NCBI GenBank assembly: GCA_020027345.1
Contig: JAHRAH010000160.1
Location: 1-43,924, forward strand
Source of the DNA: Gammaproteobacteria bacterium
GTDB taxonomy: Bacteria; Pseudomonadota; Gammaproteobacteria; Tethybacterales; Persebacteraceae
Direction: 5' to 3'
Length of the DNA stretch: 43,924 nt
Shown here: positions 16,009-23,963 of the stretch, piece after piece
Layout: each line of letters starts with the position of its first letter
Position numbering within the stretch: the stretch's first letter is position 1
The notes under the pieces: model-generated
Told to the model about the DNA's origin: nothing
Database searches by the model: none
Seen by the model: the letters and a program-made list of their open reading frames with translations, nothing else
Made by a program: the position numbers and the translations under genes

Positions 16009-17337
16009 TTAATGATAAAGCCACTGGGGCATTGCGAGCGAGACGGCGGGCAGCAACACCAAAACTGCAAGGCGCAGAATGTCGGCAATCCAAAAGGGCG
16101 TTACCCCGCGAAAGATTGTCGTTGTGGAAACGCTGCCGAGCGAACTTGACAGCACAAAAACATTGAGGCCGACGGGCGGCGTAATCAAACTGATTTCGGT
16201 TACGACAACGGCGATGATTCCGAACCACACCGGGTCGTAACCGAGCGATGTGATTACCGGGAAAAAGACCGGGATTGTCAAAAGCAGCATTGACAAGCTT
16301 TCAAAAACCGTTCCCATCGCGATATACATCAGCATAATAACTGCGACCGCCGCCAACGGCGGGGCGTCCAAATCGCGGATAAACCCTGTGAGCGCGTCGG
16401 GCATTCCGGCGCGATTGATAAAGGCGGAAAAAATGAGCGCGCCAATGAGCACCGAAAAAAGCGCCGCCGAAGTGCGGGCCGATTCCCGCAGCGCATCGGC
16501 AAAAGCGCCCCAGCTCAGAGCCCGCCGCCAAAGCGCAAGCAAGAAAGCGCCGCCGGCGCCGACTCCCGCGGCTTCGGTGGGGGTGAACACGCCGCCGTAT
16601 ATTCCCCCCATCACCAGAACAAAAAGCGCCGCGGCGCCGCGCACATTGGCAATGGCGCGCTTTCTTTCTTTCCAAGATGCGCGCTCCGCTTTTGCCGGGG
16701 CGGACGCGGGGTTGCGCCAGACCGTCCAACGCACCGCTCCCAGATAAAACAAAATTCCGACTACGCCGGGCAAAAACCCCGCGGCAAACAATTCGCGTAT
16801 GCTTGTTTCGGTAAGAATGCCGTAGATAACCAAAATCACGCTCGGCGGTATCAAAATGCCCAGTGTTCCGCCGGCGGCCACGGCGGCAGTTGACAAGGAA
16901 TCCGCATAACCGAATTTGCGCATCTGGGGTATGGCCACTTTGGACATTGTCGCCGCGGTTGCCAAACTGGAACCGCATATTGCCGAAAATCCGCCGCAGG
17001 CGACGATTGTCGCCGCCGCCAGTCCGCCGGGGCGGTGTCCCAAAAACGCCTGCGAAGCGCCGTAAATTTGCCGGGAAAAACCGGCCTTTGCGATGATGTT
17101 TCCCATCAGCACAAACAACGGAATGACCGACAGTCCGTATTGCAGCGCGGTCGTAGTCACTCTTCTCGCCGCGGCCGAAAGGGGCGCCGTCCAGTCAAAA
17201 GAGAGAATATTATCCCAGCCCAATCCCTGCAGGGCGGCGAAGCCGAAAAAGCCGACCAGCCCCATACTGAGGGCTATCGGCATTCTCATCAAAATCAACG
17301 CCAGCAAAGCGGCAAAGCCCGCAAGCGCCGGAATCAT
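16009..17337 (-). CDS. TRAP transporter large permease (DctM family), system 1
   Basis: A 442-residue membrane protein with about 12 hydrophobic segments, the large subunit of a tripartite ATP-independent periplasmic transporter that couples substrate import to sodium. Family signatures are IPLFVLMGNIIAKAGFS, the GFSAICGSSLATAATM loop, GGTLGILIPPSVILVIYG, GGIYGGVFTPTEAAGVGA, and the repeat-two motif PPVGLNVFVLSS. ATG 17337 overlaps the dctQ stop by 4 bp; a longer frame to 17568 has no homology. It is the last gene of the minus-strand set paaG-paaI-paaK-dctP-dctQ-dctM. Confidence 0.92.
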   Translation of the reverse strand: MIPALAGFAALLALILMRMPIALSMGLVGFFGFAALQGLGWDNILSFDWTAPLSAAARRVTTTALQYGLSVIPLFVLMGNIIAKAGFSRQIYGASQAFLGHRPGGLAAATIVACGGFSAICGSSLATAATMSKVAIPQMRKFGYADSLSTAAVAAGGTLGILIPPSVILVIYGILTETSIRELFAAGFLPGVVGILFYLGAVRWTVWRNPASAPAKAERASWKERKRAIANVRGAAALFVLVMGGIYGGVFTPTEAAGVGAGGAFLLALWRRALSWGAFADALRESARTSAALFSVLIGALIFSAFINRAGMPDALTGFIRDLDAPPLAAVAVIMLMYIAMGTVFESLSMLLLTIPVFFPVITSLGYDPVWFGIIAVVVTEISLITPPVGLNVFVLSSSLGSVSTTTIFRGVTPFWIADILRLAVLVLLPAVSLAMPQWLYH

Positions 17338-17834
17338 TGCGGCGGTCCGGGGCGGCTTTCGGGGGCGCGCACAAAATGGCGGAGGAGCAAACCCAGCGCG
17401 ACGGCGGCGCAGGACGCGGCGATGCAGTAATAAATCAACGCGACAGGAATGGAAAGGTATTCGGAAACTTCCTCCCGCTTTGCGGAACGGGCGCCGAGCT
17501 GCAAAATGCGGTTTGCAAGCGCCGCCAGACAGAAAGCGAATACCGCGTCCAGAAAGATTTCGCGCCATCGCCGCGCGCGCGGCGGAAAAAACCTGTCAAG
17601 CAAATCCACCGCGATGTGCTTTTGATTCCATGTTACCGCGGGCAGGGCGGCAAAAACAACCAGGGCGATTCCGAATTCAGTGAGTTCGGTCGCGCCGTGA
17701 ATCGGTGCGTTCAGGCAATAACGGCCGAAAACATCAAAAACGGTAAGAGCGGCGACGGAGAACAAAACAGCGCAGGCGAAAGCGTCCGCCGTTTTTTCGG
17801 CCGCCGTCAAAACGGCGGCAATCCCCCGCCGCAT
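17334..17834 (-). CDS. TRAP transporter small permease (DctQ family), system 1
   Basis: A 166-residue protein with four hydrophobic segments. The FDVFGRYCLNAPIHGATELTE stretch (about 33-53) has the DctQ pattern of aromatic, GRY and a downstream Glu, followed by TWNQKHIAVDLL. It pairs with the DctM downstream. Its ATG at 17834 abuts the dctP stop with a one-base to three-base overlap, so the three subunits should be co-translated. Confidence 0.85.
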   Translation of the reverse strand: MRRGIAAVLTAAEKTADAFACAVLFSVAALTVFDVFGRYCLNAPIHGATELTEFGIALVVFAALPAVTWNQKHIAVDLLDRFFPPRARRWREIFLDAVFAFCLAALANRILQLGARSAKREEVSEYLSIPVALIYYCIAASCAAVALGLLLRHFVRAPESRPGPPQ

Positions 17835-18841
17835 CAGAGGGAACGCGCTTCGCGGCGAAATTCCCGCAGCGCCGCTTCGGCCTCCACCCCGCGCGGGGCG
17901 ACTTCTTTAAGCCATTCTTCGTCTATGCCGCGAACCATATCGCGAAACGCATTTTTTTCGGAATCAGGCGCTTCCACGATTGTGTTGCCGGCTGAGCGCG
18001 CCGCGGCAATTCCGTTTTTGTCGTTTTGCGCCCAAACGCGCCCGGCCATCGCCGACAGTTTCTCGCCCGAATTTTCCAAAATGCCCTTACGGTCGGCTTC
18101 GGAAAGCGACTGCAAAAAGCCGGGATTAATGAATATCCCGAAACTTCCCAGATACATTCCCTCCGGCAGCAAATAAACATATTTCGCCACTTCGGCAAGG
18201 CGCAATGTTTTTTGTTCGCCCACCGGCATAAAGACGCCGTCGGCGACGCCCGTGGAGAGGATTTCATACACTTTGGAACCCGGCGCGGGGACGACGACAA
18301 CGCCCATGCGCTTGGCTATCTCGCCCTGAATGCCCCCGCCGACGCGCACTTTCTTGCCTTTCATACCGGCGATGCCACTGAACGGTTCGCGCATCATAAT
18401 CTGCCCGGGGCCGTGCGTGAACAACGCGGCAAGATGCAGCCCTTCGTGCTCGCCGGCTTTTGCAAGGTATTTTTGATGCACGCGCCAATGCGCGGCGGAT
18501 GCGGCTTCGGCCCCCGCGTTTAGCAGGGGCAGTTCGGCGATTTTGGTGAGTTTGAAGCGCCCGGGAATGTAACCGTGAAACGACCATCCGGCGTCGTAGG
18601 CGCCGTCTTCCACGCCGTCAAAAACGCCTTTGGGATGGCCGGCGTGGTATTCAATGCGCAGGTTGACCCTTCCTTCGGTCGCGTCCGAAATCCATTTTCC
18701 CCAGGTCGGCAACACTTCGGCGTTCATCGGATGCGTCGGCGGCAGCCACGAGCCGACGACCATATCGCGCGCCGCCGCCGGCGACGCGAAGACAAAAGCC
18801 AGCGCGGCGGCGAAAAGTTGGACGGTTTTGCGTTTTGTCAT
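17834..18841 (-). CDS. TRAP transporter substrate-binding protein (DctP family), system 1
   Basis: A 335-residue periplasmic binding protein. Residues 1-25 form a signal peptide (MTKRKTVQLF, hydrophobic core, cleavage after AAA). WLPPTHPMNAEVLPTWGKWI is the typical start of the mature domain. GMKGKKVRVGGGIQGEIAKRMG carries the conserved Arg that usually contacts a substrate carboxylate, and GVADGVFMPVGE follows. The ATG at 18841 has GAGAGGGA upstream; an extension to 18904 is not needed. The ligand is not readable. Placement behind paaK suggests an aromatic or related carboxylate. Confidence 0.88.
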   Translation of the reverse strand: MTKRKTVQLFAAALAFVFASPAAARDMVVGSWLPPTHPMNAEVLPTWGKWISDATEGRVNLRIEYHAGHPKGVFDGVEDGAYDAGWSFHGYIPGRFKLTKIAELPLLNAGAEAASAAHWRVHQKYLAKAGEHEGLHLAALFTHGPGQIMMREPFSGIAGMKGKKVRVGGGIQGEIAKRMGVVVVPAPGSKVYEILSTGVADGVFMPVGEQKTLRLAEVAKYVYLLPEGMYLGSFGIFINPGFLQSLSEADRKGILENSGEKLSAMAGRVWAQNDKNGIAAARSAGNTIVEAPDSEKNAFRDMVRGIDEEWLKEVAPRGVEAEAALREFRREARSL

Positions 18842-18914
18842 AATATTTTCCCTCTCTTGTTCGTGCCCGGCGGAAAACGCCGCAACCGCCGGCAATGCTA
18901 CCATATTTCTTCCG

Positions 18915-18949
18915 AAAAAAACGGCGTCCGCTCAGTTTTTTCGGTTGTC
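18915..18949 (-). terminator. Possible hairpin terminator after paaK
   Basis: An inverted repeat of CCGAAAAAAC and GTTTTTTTCGG flanks the paaK stop codon. The stem is mostly A-T, but it ends in a T-run on the minus strand. It lies in the 90-bp gap before dctP and could lower readthrough. Confidence 0.3.
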
Positions 18950-20218
18950 CACGACGCGGCGCGCCTTGCCTGCGGAGCGCTCCACTTCGCCGGCGGCCCG
19001 CAAAACGACCGGCGCGCGCAGTCCGAGCATTCCGCGAATGTTTTCGGCAAGCGACTGCACCGCTTTTTGCGCGGCGCCGCTTTCGCAGCCGAGGCGCGGC
19101 TCAACAAAAACCGTCAATCGGTCGGCGTTGTTTTCGCGTTCGGCCTGCAATTGATAATGCGGCGCCAGCGCCGGCTCTTTCAGCAGCAGCGCTTCTATTT
19201 GAGAAGGAAACAAATTAACGCCGCGAATAATGAGCATATCGTCGCTGCGCCCGGTGATTTTTTCTATGCGGCGCATGGAGCGCGCCGTTCCGGGCAAAAG
19301 CCGGGTCAGGTCGCGGGTGCGGTAGCGAATGACGGGCGTCGCCTCTTTGCTGAGCGTGGTCAGAACCAATTCGCCGAATTCGCCGTCCGGCAAAACATCC
19401 CCGGTTTCGGGGTTGATTATTTCGGGGTAAAAATGGTCTTCCCACAAAGTCAGCCCGTCTTTGGTTTCCACGCATTCGTTGGCGACTCCGGGCCCGATAA
19501 TTTCGGAGAGTCCGTATATGTCCACGGCGTCCATTCCGCCGCGCGCTTCCACTTCGCCGCGCATGTCGTTTGTCCATGGCTCGGCGCCGAAAATGCCGAT
19601 TTGCAGGGAACTTTCGCCCGGATTGTCGCCGCGTTTTTCCATCTCGTCCAAAATGCCGAGCATATAGGAAGGCGTCACCATAATAATCTTCGGGCGCAAA
19701 TCGGCGATGAGTTGCGCCTGCCGCTGCGTAAATCCGCCGGAGGCCGGCACCACCGGGCAGCCGAGTTTTTCCGCGCCGTAATGGGCGCCCAAGCCGCCGG
19801 TGAACAAGCCGTAACCGTAGGAAATATGCACAAGATCGCCCGGGCGCCCGCCGCTTGCGTAGATGGAGCGCGCCATAACCGCAGCCCAATTGCCGATGTC
19901 GTTTGCGGTGTAGCCGACAATGGTCGGTTTTCCGGTTGTGCCGCTGGAAGCATGCACGCGCGCGCATTTTTGCGGCGGAACGGCGAACATTCCGAAAGGA
20001 TAGTTGCGGCGCATGTCCTCTTTGACGGTGAAGGGCAGGCGCGCGATGTCTTCCGGCGAGCGAATGTCTTCGGGGGACGCGCCGGCGGCGGCGAACGCCT
20101 CGCGGTAATGCGGCACGCGCTCAAAAGCGTCGCGCACGGTTTTTTTCAGCCGTTGCAACTGCAGCGCGGTTATTTCGTCGCGGCTGGCGTTTTCAATTGC
20201 TTCGTATTGCGTCGCCAT
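18932..20218 (-). CDS. paaK: Phenylacetate-CoA ligase (PaaK)
   Basis: PaaK activates phenylacetate with ATP and CoA, the entry step of the aerobic hybrid pathway. The 428 residues match the usual length of about 430. The N-terminal RLKKTVRDAFERVPHYREAF is characteristic. The adenylate motif is HASSGTTGKPTIVGYT at about 90-105, then DIGNWAAVMARSIYASGG, IYGLSEIIGPGVANEC, YRTRDLTRLLPG and GRSDDMLIIRGVNLFPSQIE (hinge region). It follows paaI by 3 bp, so it is in the same operon. Confidence 0.95.
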   Translation of the reverse strand: MATQYEAIENASRDEITALQLQRLKKTVRDAFERVPHYREAFAAAGASPEDIRSPEDIARLPFTVKEDMRRNYPFGMFAVPPQKCARVHASSGTTGKPTIVGYTANDIGNWAAVMARSIYASGGRPGDLVHISYGYGLFTGGLGAHYGAEKLGCPVVPASGGFTQRQAQLIADLRPKIIMVTPSYMLGILDEMEKRGDNPGESSLQIGIFGAEPWTNDMRGEVEARGGMDAVDIYGLSEIIGPGVANECVETKDGLTLWEDHFYPEIINPETGDVLPDGEFGELVLTTLSKEATPVIRYRTRDLTRLLPGTARSMRRIEKITGRSDDMLIIRGVNLFPSQIEALLLKEPALAPHYQLQAERENNADRLTVFVEPRLGCESGAAQKAVQSLAENIRGMLGLRAPVVLRAAGEVERSAGKARRVVDNRKN

Positions 20219-20221
20219 CGT

Positions 20222-20662
20222 TTATTTTCCCCGCGCTGCCGCAGGGGCGGCTTTTTCTTCCAAAACCCTGCCGCGCCCGCGAAAAAGCGCGACGGTTTCG
20301 CCCCCGCCGTTCGCAACCCGGACATCAAAAAAATTTGTGCGCCCGCGCGAAAAAGAAAGGCGGCATTCCGCCGTCAACCGTTCTCCGAGCCGCGCCGGGC
20401 GCACATATTCAATGTCGCAGCCGGCAGCCACAACAACGCGGTTTTCGGAGTTGGACGCGAAAGCGAAAGCGGAATCGGCAAGGGCAAAAATCATTCCGCC
20501 GTGACAGATGTCGTGACCGTTAAGCATTGTTTCGCTCACGGTCATGGAGAGGCGCGCACCGGCGTTTCCGACTTCTTCTATTTGCATTTTCAACGACTGC
20601 GAGGCGCGGTCGCGCGCGAACATTGCATCGGCGGTTTGCCGCGGCGAGGGTGGCTTGTTCAT
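20222..20662 (-). CDS. paaI: Hotdog-fold acyl-CoA thioesterase PaaI
   Basis: PaaI hydrolyses phenylacetyl-CoA and ring-hydroxylated CoA esters that would otherwise trap CoA. It is 146 residues. The diagnostic segment NGHDICHGGMIFALADSAFA at 48-67 contains the HGG turn and the catalytic Asp of this family. The N-terminal FARDRASQSLKMQIEEVG and the C-terminal FFDVRVANGGGETVALFRGRG complete the hotdog fold. ATG 20662 overlaps the paaG stop by 4 bp. Confidence 0.92.
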   Translation of the reverse strand: MNKPPSPRQTADAMFARDRASQSLKMQIEEVGNAGARLSMTVSETMLNGHDICHGGMIFALADSAFAFASNSENRVVVAAGCDIEYVRPARLGERLTAECRLSFSRGRTNFFDVRVANGGGETVALFRGRGRVLEEKAAPAAARGK

Positions 20663-21462
20663 CGCCCGGTAAAATCCGCGGGGCGGCGTTCCAAAAAAGC
20701 GCGCACGCCTTCGGCGTAATCGGAGCCGCGCCCGGCTTCGCCTTGCTCTTCGGCTTCGCGTTCCAATTGCCGCGGCAAAGAATTTTCTTCGCCTTCAATC
20801 AACAGTCGTTTGATTCGCCCCAAAGCGGAGGTCGGCGCGCGCGCCAATTTTGCGGCAAGCGTCTCGCTTTGTTCGGCAAGTTCGCCGTCGGCGACGCAGC
20901 GGTAAATCATTCCCCATTGGGCGGCGGTTTTGGCGTCAACGGGCTCGCCCGTCATCATCATCGCGCGCGCGCGCGGAAGTCCCGCGGCGCGCGGCAAAAA
21001 CCATGTCGCGCCGGAATCGGGAACCAGCCCGATGCCGCAAAAGGCCATAACAAAGCGCGCCGATTCGGCGGCAAAAACAAAATCGCAAGCCATCGCCAAA
21101 CTCACTCCCGCGCCCGCCGCGACGCCGTTGACGGCGCAAACGACCGGCTTCGGCATTGAGGCAATCTTCCAAATTAACGGGTTGTAACCCTCCCGCAGCG
21201 AACGGCGCAAGTCGGGCGCTTCGCCGCCGGGGGCGATTTCGCGCTCCTGCAAATCCTGCCCGGCGCAAAAAGCGCGCCCGGCGCCGGTTATCAACAGTGC
21301 GCGAATGTTTTCTTCCCCGTCCACGGCGGCAAGCGCCTCCGCAAGTTCTGCGCGCATTTGCGCATTGACACTGTTGAGCTTGCCGGGACGGTTGAGCGTC
21401 AGCCGCGCCCAGCCGCCGTTTTGTTCCAAAGTGACAGTTTCCAAATCCGGTTTTGCTTTCAT
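20659..21462 (-). CDS. paaG: Ring-1,2-epoxyphenylacetyl-CoA isomerase (PaaG)
   Basis: A 267-residue crotonase-fold isomerase that converts the ring epoxide to the oxepin-CoA. The oxyanion-hole segments are AFCAGQDLQER and VNGVAAGAGVSLAMACD. The position that is Glu in hydratases is replaced in GIGLVPDSGATWFLPR by the Asp-containing PaaG motif. The C-terminus ends EGVRAFLERRPADFTGR, typical of the family. It is the first gene of the minus-strand paa operon; ATG 21462 lies 8 bp from a palindromic promoter shared with paaN. Confidence 0.93.
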   Translation of the reverse strand: MKAKPDLETVTLEQNGGWARLTLNRPGKLNSVNAQMRAELAEALAAVDGEENIRALLITGAGRAFCAGQDLQEREIAPGGEAPDLRRSLREGYNPLIWKIASMPKPVVCAVNGVAAGAGVSLAMACDFVFAAESARFVMAFCGIGLVPDSGATWFLPRAAGLPRARAMMMTGEPVDAKTAAQWGMIYRCVADGELAEQSETLAAKLARAPTSALGRIKRLLIEGEENSLPRQLEREAEEQGEAGRGSDYAEGVRAFLERRPADFTGR

Positions 21463-21469
21463 TTTTGCC

Positions 21470-21484
21470 GTGATATAATATCAC
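21470..21484. promoter_or_regulatory. Palindromic promoter/operator between paaG and paaN
   Basis: GTGATAT-A-ATATCAC is a perfect 7-bp-arm palindrome whose centre is TATAAT (21474-21479) on the plus strand and TATTAT on the minus strand. It could thus be the -10 region for both divergent operons and an operator for one repressor. The other bases of the 75-bp gap show no gene. Confidence 0.5.
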
Positions 21485-21537
21485 CGCCCGGCAAAAAAAC
21501 GAACCGTCCCGGTGTTCGTCTTTGCGGCGCAAAAGAA

Positions 21538-23196
21538 ATGTCCGAAAAGCAGGCGCTGGATTGGCTTAATTTGCACGGCGAACGGCTGAATCAGGCGCGG
21601 ACGCGCATTCGCGAACGCGGCTTTTGGAACGCCTTTCCCGAAACTCCGAGCGAAAAAATACACGGCGAAGGCGCCAAAGAAGCGGGGCGGAAATCTTTTG
21701 AATCGCGGCTGGAAAATCCTTTTGCTTTTCCGGGCTTTGACTCCGCCGGCGAGACCGGGGGCGAACGCTCGCCCTACGGTTTTGCGCTGAATGTCCGCTA
21801 TCCCGCCGCCGCGCCGGAAGAGTTAATTCGCCGCGCCGCCGCCGCCGGCGAGCAACTTGCGGCTTTTTCGCCGGACGCCCGGATGGGAATCGCAATGGAA
21901 GCGATGGGGCGGCTTTGGGCGCGCAATTTTGAATTGGCATATTCCGTTATGCACACTTCCGGGCAGGGGTTTGTGATGTCCTTTCAAGCCGGCGCCGCGC
22001 ACGCTTTGGAGCGCGCGCTGGAAGCCGCGGTTTGCGCCGAAGAGGAAATGCGCCGCATCCCCCCGATTGCGCGATGGGAAAAGCCGCGCGGCAAGCGTCC
22101 GCCCTTGCTTATGGAAAAACGATTTCGCGTTATGCCGCGCGGCGTCGGGCTTGTTGTCGCCTGCGCCACTTTTCCGACATGGAACAGTTACCCCGCCATT
22201 TTCGCCAATGTGGTCTGCGGCAATCCCGTCATCGTCAAGCCGCATCCGGCTGCGGCGCTGCCGCTTGCCATTACCGTGGAGGTCTTGCGCGATGTTTTTG
22301 CCGAAGCCGGACTGGAACGCGACGCCGCCGTTTTTGCCGCGGATTCCGCGGACGCGCCTATTGCAAAAAAACTCGCCGCCGACCCGCGCGTGAAACTTAT
22401 AGATTTCACCGGCGGCAGCGCTTTCGGCGAATGGCTGGAACAAAACACTCCGCAAGCGAAAGTGTTCGCCGAAAAATCCGGCGTCAATTGCGTTTTGGTC
22501 GGCGAAACGGCGCGGCCGGAAGAAGTGGCGCGCAATTTGGCTTTTTCGCTGTCGCTGTATTCCGGGCAAATGTGCACATCGCCGCAAAACATTTTTATTC
22601 CCGAAGCGCATTTTGCACAAACCGCCGACGCTCTCAACGACGCAATGGACGGGCTTTTGAGCGATAACGCGCGCGCCGTTGAAGTTCTTGGCGCGATACA
22701 GTCGGAAGAGACGATGCGCCGCATTAAAGACGCTTCGGCTTTGCCCGGCGTCGCGCGCGAATCAAAAGCGCTTTCTCACCCGCATTTTGAAGGGGCGCGC
22801 GTGCAAACTCCGCTTTTGGCAAAACTGACAACGAAGGACGGCGAACTCTACCGCCGCGAATGTTTCGGTCCCGTCGCTTATTTAATTAAAGTCGCGGACG
22901 AAGAAGAGGGGCTGCGGGAAATGCGCTCCTGCATTGAATCGCGCGGCGCGCTGACCGCATTGATATATGCCGACGACGAAGATTTGGTCGCGCGCGCATT
23001 GGACACCGCCGCGCGCGCGGGGGTTAATGCCGCGGCAAACTTAAGCGGCGAAGCGCTGGTTAATCATTCCTCGGCGTTCAGCGATTATCACGGCACCGGC
23101 GCAAATCCGGCATGCGGCGCCTGCCTGACCGACGCCGCTTTTGTCGCTTCCCGTTTTTATGTCGCCCAAAGCAGGCGGATGCTCGCGGCATCCTGA
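21538..23196 (+). CDS. paaN: PaaN-type aldehyde dehydrogenase of phenylacetate degradation
   Basis: A 552-residue aldehyde dehydrogenase of the shorter PaaN kind, proposed to oxidise the semialdehyde formed after oxepin-CoA ring opening. Seen: the coenzyme-binding stretch FPTWNSYPAIFANVVCGNPV and VIVKPHPAAALP, the Gly-rich DFTGGSAFGEWLE, the active-site Cys in YSGQMCTSPQNIF, and the late ECFGPVAYLIKV. The N-terminal 130 residues are specific to the PaaN family. Unlike E. coli PaaZ (about 680 residues) it has no C-terminal MaoC-like hydrolase domain. ATG 21538 has AAAAG upstream and a 60-nt leader from the palindromic promoter. Confidence 0.87.
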   Translation: MSEKQALDWLNLHGERLNQARTRIRERGFWNAFPETPSEKIHGEGAKEAGRKSFESRLENPFAFPGFDSAGETGGERSPYGFALNVRYPAAAPEELIRRAAAAGEQLAAFSPDARMGIAMEAMGRLWARNFELAYSVMHTSGQGFVMSFQAGAAHALERALEAAVCAEEEMRRIPPIARWEKPRGKRPPLLMEKRFRVMPRGVGLVVACATFPTWNSYPAIFANVVCGNPVIVKPHPAAALPLAITVEVLRDVFAEAGLERDAAVFAADSADAPIAKKLAADPRVKLIDFTGGSAFGEWLEQNTPQAKVFAEKSGVNCVLVGETARPEEVARNLAFSLSLYSGQMCTSPQNIFIPEAHFAQTADALNDAMDGLLSDNARAVEVLGAIQSEETMRRIKDASALPGVARESKALSHPHFEGARVQTPLLAKLTTKDGELYRRECFGPVAYLIKVADEEEGLREMRSCIESRGALTALIYADDEDLVARALDTAARAGVNAAANLSGEALVNHSSAFSDYHGTGANPACGACLTDAAFVASRFYVAQSRRMLAAS

Positions 23197-23206
23197 GCGC
23201 GGCGTG

Positions 23207-23824
23207 ATGCGCCCCTTCAGGTTTTATGAAATAAACGGCTTGCGCCCGGTCGCGCATCCTTCCGCTTTTGTTCATCCCTGCGCGGCGGTTGTCGGCGATG
23301 TTTTTATCGGCGAGAATGTTTTTGTCGGTCCTTTCGCTTCTTTGCGCGGCGACTTCGGGCGGCTGACTCTGGCGGCGGGCTGTAATGTGCAGGACGGCTG
23401 CATTTTGCACGCCTTTCCGGGGGAGGATGTCGCCGTGGAAGAAAACGGGCATATCGGCCACGGCGCGATACTGCACGGCTGCCGCGTGGAAAAAAACGCG
23501 ATGGTGGGAATTGGAGCGGTGGTGTTGGACGGCGCCGTTGTCGGCGAGTCGGCCATTGTTGGCGCGAATGCACTCGTTACCGCGGGCTTTGTTGTTCCGC
23601 CGCGCGCGCTCGTTTTGGGTTCGCCGGCGAAAATAAAACGGCAATTGACGGAGGAAGAAATGCAATGGAAACACTCCGGCACCGCCGCCTATCACCGTTT
23701 GACCGCGCGCTGCCGCGACAGTTTGCGCCCTTGCGAAGCGCTCCGGCGGGCGGAGCCGGGGCGGCGGCGCATTGAGGAAATGTTGCCGGAAGAAGCCGCG
23801 GTCGTCCCCAAAAAAGCGCGATAA
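23207..23824 (+). CDS. paaY: Hexapeptide-repeat thioesterase PaaY
   Basis: A 205-residue left-handed beta-helix protein of the gamma-carbonic-anhydrase-like family. Consecutive hexapeptide turns include VHPCAAVVGDVFIGENVFVG, SLRGDFGRL, NVQDGCILHAFPGED, NGHIGHGAILHGCRV and MVGIGAVVLDGAVVGESAIV, with metal-ligand histidines in the HIGH and LHG turns. It closely follows E. coli PaaY, a thioesterase that relieves dead-end CoA esters, including the C-terminal KHSGTAAYHRLTARC. The start is ATG 23207 or GTG 23204, 8-11 bp after paaN. Confidence 0.92.
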   Translation: MRPFRFYEINGLRPVAHPSAFVHPCAAVVGDVFIGENVFVGPFASLRGDFGRLTLAAGCNVQDGCILHAFPGEDVAVEENGHIGHGAILHGCRVEKNAMVGIGAVVLDGAVVGESAIVGANALVTAGFVVPPRALVLGSPAKIKRQLTEEEMQWKHSGTAAYHRLTARCRDSLRPCEALRRAEPGRRRIEEMLPEEAAVVPKKAR

Positions 23825-23836
23825 TATTCAATGCGG

Positions 23837-23957
23837 CCGTCATTCCCGCGAAAGCGGGAATCCATACGGACCTTGCTTTTTTCGTTATTTTCAGGGGAAA
23901 GTAAATGCCGTTTTTTCGCCGGGCTTGTATGGATTCCCGCTTTCGCGGGAATGACGG
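23837..23957. repeat. dRS3-flanked MITE-like element
   Basis: Inverted arms at 23837-23867 and 23927-23957 each hold ATTCCCGCGAAAGCGGGAAT or its complement and flank about 60 bp of non-coding sequence. It sits between the convergent paaY and the FadJ-like gene, where its hairpins could also stop transcription. Confidence 0.8.
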
Positions 23958-23963
23958 ATGTAT

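Noticed and set aside
18575-20719. Very long plus-strand open frame (714 codons) across the paaK-paaI region
   Set aside because: It is antisense to dctP, paaK and paaI, which are confirmed by motifs. The product is His/Arg/Phe-rich without any domain, the usual shadow in GC-rich DNA.
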